A stretch of DNA of 64,000 nucleotides, from positions 2,170,001-2,234,000 of the forward strand of contig CM041779.1 of the NCBI GenBank assembly GCA_023374045.1. The letters are read 5' to 3'. The stretch comes from Limonium bicolor (Eukaryota > Streptophyta > Magnoliopsida > Caryophyllales > Plumbaginaceae). Both the position numbers and the translations under genes were made by a program. The notes under the pieces are model-generated. The model had not been told where the DNA came from and made no database searches. It was given only the letters and a program-made list of their open reading frames with translations. Below are positions 20,691 through 33,240 of this stretch, piece by piece (positions within the stretch are counted from its first letter, which is position 1; every line of letters starts with the position of its first letter).

Positions 20691-23600
20691 TGAAATACCC
20701 CAAACTTAGATATGGTGTTTAAATGATAAACTAAGATATAAGGAGGCTAAATAATGCCTTAGAAACATTAAGAAACATTTCTAATCAAAGAAAATATAAG
20801 GAAACACCAAAAGAGCAGTTTAAGCAAAAACGTGCTCTAAGCTTGGAGAGACATGGGAGAGTACCCAAATATTGTTCTAACCTTAGTAATATCCTAATGG
20901 TCATTTTAAATCAATTACCAAAGAAAACCAAGCTTGAAAACTTTAAAACACAAAATGTGCTTTAAGGAGTCTTAAAGCACGTTTTTGAAAAATTGTCTTG
21001 TAAATGAGTTTTGAATGGCTAAATGTCCATCATTACTCTTTAATTACATGTGTACTATATAGTATCACATTTGGAGGTCTATATCAATGGGAAATCAAAA
21101 ATTTCACAACAATGTGCCTTGTTATTGATGAATAGTGAATTTATTAAGCTAGTTTATAACATAAGTCTATATAAGTGAGACATTTGGTCAACAAAGACTA
21201 AACTACCCTCATTCACTAAAGGGGGCCGGTTTCTTTAAGTGTGACTCACCACACTTATCTAACTAAGTAAGAGAAAGCAAATAAGTAAGTTATAAAGCAT
21301 AAAACACTATTCACCTTTTAAGATAAATATCACTTTTGCTTACCTCTCTCCTCACTTCTTCATTTTCCCTTGTTGCCCACGATTTCTTGCTCTCTTTCTC
21401 TTCTCCATTCACGTAGAGCTCACCTCCATGAAAGCTCCACCTTCTCTTGCACACCACTTGCTCATTTAAGCTCCAAATCCAAAACAAAATACATATTCCT
21501 CTTAGTTAGCTCAAGCTCCTCCTTCCTATCTTTTCAAAACTTCAAGAGCTTCATTTTGGTGCCAAGTCAAACCACCATTAGAGGAGGAAATTCAAGTTTG
21601 GAGACTCCATTGGCATCTCCATTCTCTTAAGGTAAAGAAAGTGTAAGAAAATCTAGGTTTCCACCATTTTCTTCACATAACCGAAAATATATACTCATGG
21701 GACTCCATGTTTATGCCTTGTTCTAGCTTGTTTCTACTCTTCAAAGGGGAGAGGAGGTCCTTCTTGCTTCACATCCAAGTTGTCTTGAGAAACCAAGGTA
21801 AAACAATCACATTAATACCTTAAAACATATTTTTAAACCTAGGGTTTGTTCCTTAGGGTTGATGTGTTATCTAGTACTCATTGGAGTCATTGGATATTGG
21901 TTAGAACATTGGCAAGGAGAATCACATTGGTGACCGAGATTGAACAAAGAAAACCTAAGGAGAAAAGTTTTAAAGCTTGTGAGAAACAAGGTAAATTACT
22001 TACCTTAAGGTGTCTTGTTGTTTAAGGGAATGAGATGTGGGTATATGATGAGTTTAGTGTTTAGTTTATATGTGGAAGGTGCTATTAAAACCTAGGAGAA
22101 ACAATGTCTATACTTGTGAACTTGTGACTAAGGAGCAAATGAGAAAGGAGATAGTTTAAGAATATAAAGGTGAAGTACAAGAAGCATTTTATTTCAATGG
22201 GAGCCTTGTTGAGTGTATTCGCAGGTTGAAGGCATATATATGTGGAAATTCAGTGGTTAAGATTATTGTCATTTAAGGGCCTAAGTGCCAAGCATTTTAA
22301 GTTTAAGCATTATATGATGATGTGGTGAAGTTTTAGTGTAAATTGGGTGTTAAGTTTTGTGATGAGAATTTGTGTGGTATTGGTTGTTTGATGGAGAAAA
22401 ACCATGTGTTAGGAAGTATTATATACTAGAGAACCCATGGCGAATTTAAAGGAAGTTTAAGTGTTAAGATATCCTAAGGGAATTTAATGATTAAGAAGTA
22501 CTATGAGTGTTCTATGGGTTGTCTTGATGAAAAAGGGTGAGAATAAGGTGTTCTAAGGACTCATAATGACTGAGGCATTACTAGGAAGGATTTAGAATCA
22601 AGAGAGTGTATAGGAATATTTAGGACTTAGGCAAATGTTGGTGCACAACTAGGAAGAGATAATGTGATGATGATGGAAGTTAAACTTGTTAAGGAACTTT
22701 AAGTAAATGTTTAAAAGAGTTTAGATAGTGAAGATGCTTGGGAGATGATGTTATAGTGGTGAAGAAACATTTGGCATAGTGGTTACACTAGGTATGAACC
22801 ACCACCTAGAAACCTAGAGGAAAACATTACAAGTGTTAGCATTATTACAAGGAAAATGCATAATGACTAAGGTGGATCTTGGTGGATGATTTAAGGTATT
22901 TTAGGAGGGCTTAAGGTGTATTTGAGGTGCCCAAATGAGGTTATAACATATAGGATATATGAGGAGAAGTTTGGAGTTAAAAGGAATTTAGAAACAAGTT
23001 TTTAGAGCCGACCGGCCTTAGGACCGGACTTGCAAGGTCGGTCGGGCTCTGTTACACTACCGGGAAATGTTTCTGGAATCGACCGGACTTGGGGGACCGG
23101 ACTTACAAGTCCGGTCGGGCTTGTTTTGTGAGAGGGAAAATGTTTCTGGAATGGACCGGACATGGGACCGGACTTGTCAAGTCCGGTCGGCATGAATTTA
23201 GTACGGATTATAAGTCTCTGGAATCGACCGGACATAGGACCGGACATGTAAGTCCGGTCGGAGTGAATTTTCCAACGGTAAAAGGTACTGGAATGGACCG
23301 GACTTGGCAAGTCCGGTCGGTAAGTCCGGTCGAGCCTAAAAAAAAAAAAAAAAAAAAAAAAGAATTTTATTTCTAAAATGGTAATGGGTAATGAGGTATG
23401 CCCTTGGTAGGGTAGTAATGATTGGGACCCTAAGAACTTGAGGAATTAAGTTAAGATTAAGTATAAGTTTTAATGTTCAAGTTAAGTTTGTAAGATTAAG
23501 TGATAAAGACTGGGAGGTTATTGAATGGAAGTCCTTAGGGACTAAGTGAGTTAAGTAAGGTGCAAATAACTAATAACCTAAAATGAATGAATGTTTTAGG

Positions 23601-24795
23601 TTTGTGAATTGGGACCCCGAAGAAGTTAGTCAAACAACGATCGACGGTGAACGGTACAATCCTTTTCGTGACCTGCTTGCTAACGAGGTGTCCCTCGGCT
23701 TGTGTGCTATCTGTTTATTTGCTATGACTAAAACAAGATAAAGCATGCAACCGGTTATATTGTTCTCGTTGTGATTGTGTTATATTTACACTAACCCGCG
23801 AGACTTGAGATTGTTACTAACCAAGTTTAGTACTTACTGAGTTAAGAATAAGAGTTAAGTTTGATGGTTGTTGGTTAATGCCCGTTAAGGCTTAGCTAGC
23901 ACATGGTGTTTAAGATGTCTACTAACTGGAACTTGAGTGAGGAAACCCGGGACCGATCTCCGGTCATGCATGCTAAGGAAAAAGGGGGACGGTATCTGAA
24001 TCAGATCCCCCTCCGCTTAAGGACTTGTCTTCGGACTTGTAGCCTAGGGCCGGTTGCCGGCTCAGCTACGCTGGACTCCCGTCCAGAGTAGGTGGCATTA
24101 AGATGGTGCGGTGGGATCACCTAAATCCCAGGTTCGAATTAAGCTACAACCAATCCCTTCCAGGAAAGGTTTGTATACTGAGATTAAGATTAAGATTGAG
24201 ATTAAGATTAAGGTAAGGTAAGGAACTGAGACTAAGGAGGGGGACTAACTTGTTAAGGGAACGCTTGAGTCGTTCATTGCTTGTGAACTATATATGTTCA
24301 TCTGTGGTTATTGTTATTGCACTTCATATTGTTTGTGTATGTAATCAATTTCCATGCTATCGACAATTAGTCGTCGTAGCCCCGTTAGCTTGGGGCCATG
24401 AGAGGGTGTACCAGCATTCGTGCTGACCCCCTCGGGGGCTATTTTACACTTGCAGGTAAGAGGCCCATGAGGACGCACTACGAGAGTAGGAGCGGTTAGA
24501 CTTAGGAGGGGACATTTATTTTGAGTTCGGGTTGCGCCTGTGCACCCGACTGTTCATATTAAACTGTTGTAAGTTTAAGATTACGTTGAGATACTAGTAC
24601 TCGGTTGGTGGTGGGATTGTGATGTTAATGTTTTGAGTTGGATAAGTATTTTGGTTAAGTATTGTAAATATAAAGCCGGTATATTCTAACGATCAGACCG
24701 TGGCAAGGTCCAGGTGTTGTTTATTTCCGCTGCGACGTATTCGATTAAGTGTTCAGATTGCGATAACCACGATAGGCTTTGGATGGGGTGTTACC
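20691..24795 (+). repeat. 3' LTR of the Tekay-type element
   Basis: Pairs with 10323-14424. It includes a TATA-like box (21168-21174), the leader frame (21370-21630), the palindrome array (23010-23334), an A-run and the AG/GT site (24455/24456). The last base reads TTACC where the 5' LTR has TTACA. Confidence 0.93.
23010..23334 (+). repeat. Array of five palindromic units (3' LTR copy)
   Basis: Same units as 12638-12957 with one- to three-base length differences. A longer A-run follows it than in the 5' copy. Confidence 0.9.
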
Positions 24796-26243
24796 AAAGT
24801 ACACTTTTATTAACCGGAAACAGATTACAAGGTCTATCTGACATTACATGCGGAAGCCCAACTTCAAGTCCTATTTGGAAGGCATTAATAGGCGTTCGTG
24901 ATCTCGTACGATATGGTCAACGATGCTCTATTTTCGATGGACGAACCACTCCGGTTACCTCACGTTGGATTATCGGCAAGTCAGGTGGCCAGCCATTCCT
25001 TTGGAAGTTCCCTTCATGTCAGGTGCCATCTGCAAAGGTAGCAGATTTTATTACTAGCGCAGGTACGTGGAATCTTCCTCTTCTTCAACAGCGTTTCACC
25101 CCTGATGATGTTGGTTTGATTACCAAAATTCCGTTATTCTGTGCTTCGCCTAGTCATGACTGTTGGATGTGGGGCCTCACACCCTCAGGTAAATTCACTG
25201 TTAAATCTGCTTATTATGCGGATAGGCTTCTCTCGACATCTACTTCTGCATCTTCAAGCGATCCTACTTCATTTGGTCGGGTTTTTCAGCGATTACGAAA
25301 ATGTGACATCCCCCCACGTATTCGTCTCTTTGGTTGGAAGCTTATTCATGGTTATATCCCTTGTAAAGCGACAGTGCAGCGACGCTTGCACTCCTCCCTT
25401 TATCCCACTTGTGCTTTCTGTGATCAGCCAGAAACGATCGCCCATACTTTTATCCACTGCCCTACAGTGCTGACTTACTGGTCTACCATTGATATTTCAC
25501 GGCCCAGCATGTTGCATTCTGACCTGGCTTTCACTGATTGGTTCCTTCACCAATGCAGTTCCTTGCCTATGTCGTTGCTCACTCAACTAATTATCTTCTT
25601 ATGGCACCTTTGGTTTGCACGCTGTCAGGCCTCGCACAATACCTCGATCCCGTTCAGCTGGGGCTGGTATCAAGGGGATAGCTTCTTGGACGCTGCTCAA
25701 ACTGCAGCAACCTCGGATTCTCGGCTCTTGCAGGATCACCGTCTTGAGCACCCAGATTATGTCGAAATTACGGTTGACGGAAGTATAGATACTCACAAGC
25801 ACCCGGGCTTGGGTTTCATGGTGTCTCGGCATAAAGTTCCTCTTTCTGCTGGCGCTCATGGGTTTGTAGCCAATCTCCTTCCTTCCACAGTTGAATGTTT
25901 GGCTTTGCAGTTTGCTCTGCGTCATGCGCGACATGAAGGTCATACCCATCTCAGACTCTTGGCGGACAGTCAACAGATGATTTGATACCTCTCTGCCACA
26001 TCTACTACATCGCTGCTTCCAGAATCCACAACGATTCTGAATTCTGTCTTAGCTAATTTGACCATTTTCATGATATTTATTGGTTTTATGTACCTCGTTT
26101 GGCAAATCTAGAGGCTCACAACCTAGCATCTACTGCTAGAATGTCGCAACTTATATGTTGCTGTTGGAAAGTGGCTGACTTTCTAGACTTTGTTCGAAAT
26201 CTCAGTTCTTAATATATATGTGATGGTTTTTTCAAAAAAAAAT
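24796..26243 (+). pseudogene. 3' end of a LINE: zf-RVT and RNase H domains
   Basis: The frame open to 25985 shows the zinc-binding RT C-terminal region (a WGLTPSGKFTVKSAY block, then a C-x2-C and H-x4-H/C cluster around 25400-25460) followed by an RNase H fold with ITVDGS, VECLALQFAL and LLADSQ supplying the acidic residues. After a frameshift near 25980 the remaining RNase H end can still be followed to about 26210 (PRLANLEAHNLAS-like in another frame). A short A-run (26236-26244) closes the element. RT and endonuclease are missing on the left, where the Tekay LTR begins. The open frame appears to start inside the LTR (24714), which is a chance fusion. Confidence 0.85.
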
Positions 26244-26611
26244 ATTTCTAAGTTTGGAGACGGAGACGTTTCTGGGAGGGGAAACAGCAACTTTTAAAAA
26301 TACCCAAAAACAGAAACGGCAAGTTATGAAATTTTTTAATAATATTATATTCAATGAAAATAATATATAATGATGTGAAATAATATACTAATTAAGTTAA
26401 TTTTGTATTGCATTAGTTAAAATAAGTACTAATTGACTAGTTTACACATCTACTTTAGTCTATGAAATAATATATAGTAGTGTATCAAATATATAATATC
26501 AAAAATAGATAAAGTTTCGAAAATATTTCGAAGTTTCTGAGTTTCGGAAACGTTTCCGGAACGGGAATGGCAACCTTGTAGAAGTTTTGGTGCAACATTA
26601 CACTCAAAACC
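26244..26611. other. AT-rich spacer
   Basis: No gene seen. Two diverged direct copies of a CGGAGACGTTTC / CGGAAACGTTTC block lie at about 26266-26296 and 26543-26573. Confidence 0.5.
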
Positions 26612-28716
26612 AATAGCTGACAGTTTTTTTAAGATACGCTGTAAATGGTCAAGCGATTAGGTTAGAAAAGTTACTGTAGCATTTCGCTCTCCTCAGGAGG
26701 CGATCCCAGAGGCGACTTTGTTCGTTCTCTTTGGTTCTCGTCTGGACTCCAGCGAGTTTTGGCCGCGCGAGTCATCTTCTTTCACTGGAGGCTGGTGGTC
26801 GTTGGCTTATCTATCGGTGTTGGGGCTTCTCCGAGTGGGCTCTAGTTTTCTCCCCCTCAGGAAGTTTCTCCTGATTTGTCTTCAGTTCGTGGTGTGTTTT
26901 GTTGCTGATTCTGCTTCAGTGATTGGAGGGTGGAGTTTAGCTGGTGAGGTCTTGTTTCTGCGGGTTTCTCATCGGGTTTCCCTTCCTCGAAGTGTTTCCA
27001 CGGGAGCTTCAGCAGTTTTATCCTTCCCCGCCGATTAGTTGGGCATCGATTGGTGTCTCCTGGGTGGTCTCCGTGCTGGGGTTTTTGTTTGTCTGCTCCT
27101 GCTCGACGGCCGTGTCGGTGGTCCAGAAGGGGACGGTTGTGTGGTGTTTTCGCAAGTGTAAGCTAGGTCGGGACAAGTTGGTTGAGTCTGGCATCGAGTT
27201 TTTCTGTTGGTCTCTGGTGTTTTGGCAGCTACGTGGTGGTGTTCTTGGGGGGAGCTTGATTTTGTGCTCCTTATTTCTCCTCAGGTGGTTAGGTTCTGGT
27301 TGTCTTTGATTAGTTTTTGTGGAGGTAATCAGACCAGTTTGTGGATTTTGTGTGGATTTTCTGTTAGCCGATTTGCTTTGTTAATTTGGTGAATCTGGGC
27401 TTGAGCTGATGGGTTTTTGTTGGTCAAGGTGGATTGATGAAGATTTCAGTTTTGGGATTTTTTCCAAGTTCCAAGATCGAAATGTGGAGTGGTGCAGGTG
27501 CACACGAGTAGTATTGGTTCTTTTATGGAGTATTTACTTCTTCTGGGTCTTTGGAGTATTACTCTATTCTGTTTTGGTAGATGATCTTGAGTTTCAAGAT
27601 GCTATAAGTAACAAATCTAGTTTCAACCAGGGTGGCTGGGAGGAGTATGATGGTCGAGCTGAGTGGCCTAATCATCCTCTAATTGAGGGAAGCTTATGTT
27701 GCAATGGGTTATTTCTTTTGTTCAATAGAGATTTAATCTAGAAGGAAAATTGTGGTGATAGTGATAAGCAAGTGAGTGTTCTCCGGAGGAAAGAGACGCT
27801 CTATGATGAGGGTGTGGGGAACAAGTTTTCCTCCAAGGATGGAGCTTCTCATTCGCAGAAGTATCTGAATCTGAAGTCCAAAAGTTTCTTCTCAAGCACA
27901 ACTATGGTGCAACTGGTTAGTTTTATAACAAATCAAAAAGCTTTGGAGCTTGTTCTAGTGGCGGGTAGCCTCAGCTATTGTTATAATCTGACATTTGGGT
28001 CAATCAAGAAGACTGTGGATTGGGATATCAAACATTTTGGAATCTCCAAGTTCCTTGTTAGCAACAAGTGCCATGAGCGTAATATTCGTCAAACTGCAGT
28101 GGAGCGTGCCTCGCTGGTGGGTATCCACAACATGTGGTATGGTCTAGATCACAAGTCTTTCAGGATGGCTCTAGTCGGCAAGTTGAATCATAAACGAAGG
28201 GTCAGGAAGGGGGTGACTACTAGTTCGTTTGATGTGGAAGTCCTATCTTGTAGGGTTTACAACAATCTCAATCTCAGCACTATCAATGTGCGTTTAGCTA
28301 TTTCCATAACATGTTCAATTGCTTTGGAGCTTGCTTTTCAGGTGGGTAGCCATAGCATGTGTTATGAAGTAGTTTTTGAGTTGGCTAAGAAGACTCTGGG
28401 TGATGATGGCAATCGCAAAGAAAGAGCTATGGTGATGGAAATAAGTAGTTTGCAAGATCCTAAGTTTAGGTCTAGCCTTATTTACTCATTTTATGTATTT
28501 AAGTATGTCTATCTTATGAGTAGCTATGTTCGAACTCTAAGTCAGGGAGTTGGTGGTTTTTGTCAAATGAGGAATTGGGAGCTTGTTTTCATCCTCATCA
28601 AACTACTCTACACTCAAATGATAGGGATCTTCTATTCCCTTAATTTGAGTGATTTTTATTTTATTGTATGAATGAATATCTCAAGTTTACTCAAAAAAAA
28701 AAATAGCTGACAGTTT
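26612..28716 (+). mobile_element. Non-autonomous non-LTR retroposon with target duplications
   Basis: A 15-bp direct repeat AATAGCTGACAGTTT occurs at 26612-26626 and 28702-28716. The inner sequence ends in an A-run (28693-28703) touching the right copy, so this is a target-primed retroposition product of about 2.08 kb. The first kilobase is GC- and T-rich; the last part ends with an AT-rich tail like plant LINEs. No RT or endonuclease is present, so movement would need another LINE. It is unlike the two recognisable LINEs in the window. Confidence 0.85.
27772..28671 (+). CDS. Unknown 299-codon ORF in the non-autonomous retroposon
   Basis: I do not recognise it. The frame is open for 299 codons, ending at an AT-rich tail 20 bases before the A-run. 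Within it three stretches resemble one another: (A/S)ALELVLVAGSLSYCYN-like, AVERASLVGIHNMWYG and ALELAFQVGSHSMCYE, each followed by a lysine-containing segment, so it may have grown by internal duplication. No transmembrane or catalytic motif is clear. Two shorter frames upstream (26718-27038 and 27409-27741) could be its broken 5' parts, since all lie on the same strand. The true start is uncertain; it might be a remnant of a longer protein. Confidence 0.4.
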   Translation: MSVLRRKETLYDEGVGNKFSSKDGASHSQKYLNLKSKSFFSSTTMVQLVSFITNQKALELVLVAGSLSYCYNLTFGSIKKTVDWDIKHFGISKFLVSNKCHERNIRQTAVERASLVGIHNMWYGLDHKSFRMALVGKLNHKRRVRKGVTTSSFDVEVLSCRVYNNLNLSTINVRLAISITCSIALELAFQVGSHSMCYEVVFELAKKTLGDDGNRKERAMVMEISSLQDPKFRSSLIYSFYVFKYVYLMSSYVRTLSQGVGGFCQMRNWELVFILIKLLYTQMIGIFYSLNLSDFYFIV

Positions 28717-30085
28717 CTGTAAAATTTTATTAGCAAACAGTTTCTCAATTTCCAGCAACAAGACTTAACAACAGTTTTTATTTTTTTAAACCACAAGCAG
28801 ACGTTCCACCAAACACCAAAACCAACAACTTATACAAAACCATCCGCAAACTTCTCAATTTCCAACCGGTCCCCAAACGAACCGGAAAAATGTCATTTTC
28901 GTTATAGTATACTTCCTCTCTCTTCTTTTCGAACGGAAATAAATTGTTTTTTTGAATTTGTTTGATTTCTTACTTTAACTATGGTCTTTCTCTTATGTTT
29001 ACGTCTTTTTCTATGATTTCTTCTGTTTTCAGCAGCTAATTATTTTGATTTCTTCTTCGTCTTACTCTCTAATATTAACAATAATAACTCTTAGCTAATT
29101 TTTCGAAACACATAACTCAGCTTTTTGAAAAAAAAAATACAATTAATTTGATTTCTTCTTCGTTTATATATGGGTAAAGCTGTACATTTCATACAAACTA
29201 CACTTTGAGTTATTATATAGTTTTTGTTTATTCAATTTACAAATTCAGTATACAAGAATTTGCCAACATTCAATTCAACCCCAAAAAAGATGAAGGAATC
29301 AACCCGTGTACTAACTGAAAACAGTTTTCTTCCCCTTGGCGGCAGCTGAAGATCGATTCTCTGTTGTTCGTCGCCCTTGATGGAAAAAATCCGCGATGGG
29401 TTGGTTCATCTTGCTGAAGTAGTATTGCAAAAGCCTTTGAATTCTTAGGAGTGCTTAGGAGCCATGCTTTTTTGTGGTTTTAGTATAATGTTTGTGATGC
29501 TTCAGTTGTTAAAACTGAATCGAGTAGCTAACTTACTGGCATAAAATAATTAGCCTGTAAAGATGGGCTAAGGTCGATTCTCAGGTAATCTGTGCCCTGA
29601 TTGCAAACTCCTCAGCTGCTGCTCGAACTAAACACTCATACTCCAATGGCACACTTCTCGATAGTATAAACTAAATAGTTGTCAAACTTGCAAGTGTATT
29701 TGAGCAAATACACACACTTCTCGACAGCTCCAAAAGCCCCCCAGCGGCTATTAAGGTGGATTCAAGGTTATAGAAAGCCGGTAGACTTGGCAACAGATAG
29801 CCAATTCTACTTTCAGATTAGCCAGTCCATTTCTTTCTTCTCGTTACGTATTTTCTGTTATGTTATGATTTCATAGTCGTTTCGCGCCAAAAAGGAAGCA
29901 GGAAATCCTAAATCTCCATTAAATACATCCAAGTTTCAACCTTACTTGAACAAAACTTACTCTTAACATGATATAAAAGGGTATACCACCACTCTAATAG
30001 ATAAAGTCTGCAGTCATCTAAATCCTAATCGCAGTCATAATTCCTCTATTCACAATCAGGAAAATGAGCTCTACAAATCTGATCT
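28717..30085. other. Intergenic region downstream of RPA1
   Basis: AT-rich; contains the continuation of the retroposon target site. No convincing gene, repeat array or RNA was seen. The part nearest 30085 should hold the RPA1 3' UTR, but no clear polyadenylation signal was picked out. Confidence 0.5.
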
Positions 30086-33000
30086 CTACTGAGAGCTTTT
30101 TCTCATCTTTGCAATGTCATCAAGAAGGATCTTTGTCTCAGCGGCAAAGTCAACAGGTGCCAAGGCTCTCACCGTTATCCTCTGTCTCTTCTCATTCATA
30201 TATTCATTCACAGCAACGCTGACTCTGAGACGGTACGGAATCCAAGTAGCCTCTTTCAGCTTCGTTTGGAATTGACCATCGTCCATCTCCTGTGATCTCA
30301 ACTGGTCAAGCTCATTGGCAGAGCATCCAACCATTTTTTCAGCTTGCTCATTGAATACAGACACCCACGCTTCACCACTTGCATCAGTGATCTTCACCAC
30401 CATAATATACCTGACAGATCAGCCAAACAAAGTTACTATACGCAAGATACCATAAATATATTTAATATATCCATGTTTTGCCAGTTTCTTAGCACCAAGT
30501 AATTATAAAAGCCCAGAGTTTCTAACCTTAGGTTGCACTCATCATTTTTCTGGCATCCTTCACACCAGTAACCAGACCCAATAGCTTCTGTGACTTTTTT
30601 GTTACAAGTTTTGCAAGCCTTGTACCACATTGCTTGGTCAGGCTTGATCAAACTTACGGATGCTTTTACACTGAAAAAAGCAGGCTTATCTTCTCCCAAA
30701 GATGTGTCACCGGTAATGCGGGTTAAAGAGACCTGATCACTGTACATGGATCTTCCCCCACTGCCAGGGGAAGGAGTCAAACCAGCACCAACGGATGCCA
30801 TTGATGTCCCCTTGCCCTCAGAATCAAACCTGCACAGGATTTTTGGCGTTCTGTCAATCAAAACAGTAGAAAGCTAACTCAAAGATCATTACTGGCTAGC
30901 AGGAAAGAAGAAACTTACCAAGTTCTCAAGCTCTTGGCCTCAGGCAAATCTGGGTTTATTTGCACAACACTTTTACTAAGGGTTGACAAAGATACACCTG
31001 CCACATTTTAACAAAATATGAAGAAAAAAAGTTGGATCTCATCTTCTGTACCATTTTTCCATACTGCAGTCAGAGACAACCAGAACAATAACAAAAAGGA
31101 CAGCAATGAATATACCTCCAAAATCCCCAACTTTAAGACACTTTATTGCAACAATAGGTGACGTATCAGCCATATCAAGAAGCTCTTGGCCAACACCAGT
31201 TGCAAGGTCATTCCATAGAGAAACTACAACAGTCTTCTTCCTGTAATTTTTCACCTTATTAGTTATACACTTGCAAATGCAATATACACGTAACTACCTG
31301 GCTAAAAAGTGAAGAGGGTCTATCACGTACGATGCATCAGCAATGGTCATATCTCTCTTTGGAATGCTCTCATTGTCAAGTTTCCTTCTAATGCTGACTG
31401 TAGGAGAAACGTTTTGCACAATACCAACAACATCTGCACAGAACCATCATGTAATAAGTAATCAGGAGTCAGGACATGAACTTTATTTAAGAAAGGGAAA
31501 AACATTGAACACTACAAAATATATTAGTATTTCATACCTACGAGCTCTTTTCCATTAACATACAGACCCAGCTGATCAATAGGGACAAAATCGAATTTTG
31601 TTTCAGGAATAAACACAGCCTCCTCCTTGGCTTCCTCAACCATAGAGTTCTCATTAATAGTCATCTCATAGTCGTTCTTAACAGTCTTGAACTGCTTATT
31701 AGCAAGCTTCAATGTTCCTCTAGAAATGTAATATACCCTTCCAACTGAAAATTTGTCATAAAATTTTCTGGCAGCATCATTGAACATTGTAGCCTGGATT
31801 TGAGTACCCTAAAGATAGACGCCAAAATAAGGGTTAGCAATCAAAGTCGAACTTTTTTTTAATTGACAACAGGCGTTTATCAGATGTTATGCAAATGAGA
31901 AGCAAACAATCTACTTACATCTTCATCGGTCAACTCTACATTAAAGACATTGCCTTCCCCTCTTGCATTTCGGTAAGTGCGCATGCTACCTTTGCTTGTA
32001 ACCCGAACTTTAATCGTCCAATTTCCTTGGTAAGGATTTAAAGAAGCAAGAGGGTGGACTCTTCGAGTCATTGACATGCGAGCAGAAGGAGCCATGCTAC
32101 GACAGATAATAGACGATTTTAAATCATTATTCCGTTCTACTATATCAATACTCGCTTATTTAAAAGAACATGTATTAAGACAAACCAGCTTACTTTCCAC
32201 TTTGTTCTTGCATAATCTGTACGGCTGACTTAGTGGTTACTTCTTGCTTAGGCTTCAGCATTATTCCAGGCTCATCCTTCACCACAGGCTTAACATCAAC
32301 CTCTTGTTTTGACTCCGATGGAATACCACAATCTTCAATTTTTATCTCTGATTCAAGCGCTGGGGATGCAGACTCGCACATTGTCACGAGTAGAAACCTA
32401 AACAAAAACACAAATTTGGAGAAAACTTTAAATTTTGAACTGCTTAAAAATTCGACTAACTAAGTCCAGCTTTACGCCAGAATTAGAGCACGATATGAAA
32501 GGAATAGACGCTTACTTTTCAGGCTTGTTTGAGATGTCGTTCAGGGAGTAATAGAGAACTTTAATTAGGCACAGATTCTGAATGGAACCAGATGTGACCA
32601 TGTTAGACAGACTTGACTGAAGCATCGCCCTAAGCTTCTGCTTTCCATCGGTAACGTGGAACCTAATACAAATCACAGAAACAATACAAAACTGATTAGA
32701 ATTGAAAAGGAGAAGAGGAACCGAATGGAAAATTCCTTGAAACATTATAAAGGAACAAAAAATCTACTGACCAGTTAACCTATATAGTGAGCAAATATTA
32801 ACTTTCACTTCTTGAAATTATTAAAATTAGAAAAAGTGAAATCATGCTGTTAAACCCTAAATGTAGAGCCGACTAGTCGACCACAAGATTCTGGTGGTAA
32901 GACTTAACACCCTACTGGATATCAAGGGTCAGTCGCTACCAAACCCAACTTGGATCTAGAAACAACGCCTATAGAAATTTTTCATCTCTCATAAGTCCCT

Positions 33001-33240
33001 CAATCAAGACATTTCAGATCTAGAAACTAAACAGCGTATATAGTGAATTTTCAAGCAGTTTTACAAACAAATTACTTAAAGAGTGAAAGAATATATAGAG
33101 AGAGAAAGTTACATGAACTTGCTACCAACCGCCTTCAAATCAACAACCTGAAGGACCAGCTCTGGAACGTCACATGGCGAATCTGGAGATGGGTTAGCAA
33201 GAATGGTTGAAATCGCATTCGGAGTCACCATTTTCGCCAT
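30086..33240 (-). CDS. RPA1: Replication protein A 70 kDa subunit, ten exons
   Basis: RPA1 is the large subunit of the heterotrimeric single-stranded-DNA-binding complex used in nuclear replication, recombination and repair. Exons (minus strand, in order): 33240-33113, 32662-32516, 32397-32194, 32096-31919, 31808-31538, 31433-31331, 31240-31116, 30997-30919, 30829-30527, 30410-30086. All junctions are GT-AG and phases match, giving 620 codons plus stop. Residues 1-~110 form the protein-interaction OB fold, an acidic/lysine-rich linker follows, then DNA-binding domains A (~175-275), B (~300-400) and C (~450-610). The zinc ribbon of domain C is C484-x2-C487-x13-C501-x2-C504. There is no long CCHC extension, so it is not the C-type plant paralogue; A- and B-type could not be separated. 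Start: first ATG of an unbroken frame; a second ATG lies three codons later. Confidence 0.96.
32852..32860 (+). promoter_or_regulatory. Telo-box in RPA1 intron 1
   Basis: AAACCCTAA within the first intron. Telo-boxes occur near the 5' ends of many plant genes expressed in dividing cells. A single short match, so weak on its own. Confidence 0.35.

Larger units (their letters stand above)
10323..24795 (+). mobile_element. Tekay-type Ty3/Gypsy retrotransposon carrying an AlkB-like gene
   Basis: Two ~4.1 kb LTRs (10323-14424 and 20691-24795) flank a 6.3 kb interior with primer site, gag, an AlkB-like ORF, protease, RT, RNase H, integrase, chromodomain-like tail and polypurine tract, in that order. 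The protein order and tail identify a chromovirus of the Tekay/Del lineage. The flanks TGAGT and AAAGT are not a clean 5-bp duplication, and the left flank is an LTR fragment while the right flank is a LINE, so one border has been rearranged. The coding part is interrupted only by small indels, not by a build-up of nonsense substitutions. Confidence 0.93.

Noticed and set aside
23002..23376. Frames of about 95-102 codons on both strands over the palindrome array
   Set aside because: Open only because a ~71 bp repeat lacks stops; the amino acid pattern simply follows the repeat.
25599..25973. 124-codon minus-strand frame in the LINE end
   Set aside because: The plus strand has clear RNase H motifs there, so this is a shadow.
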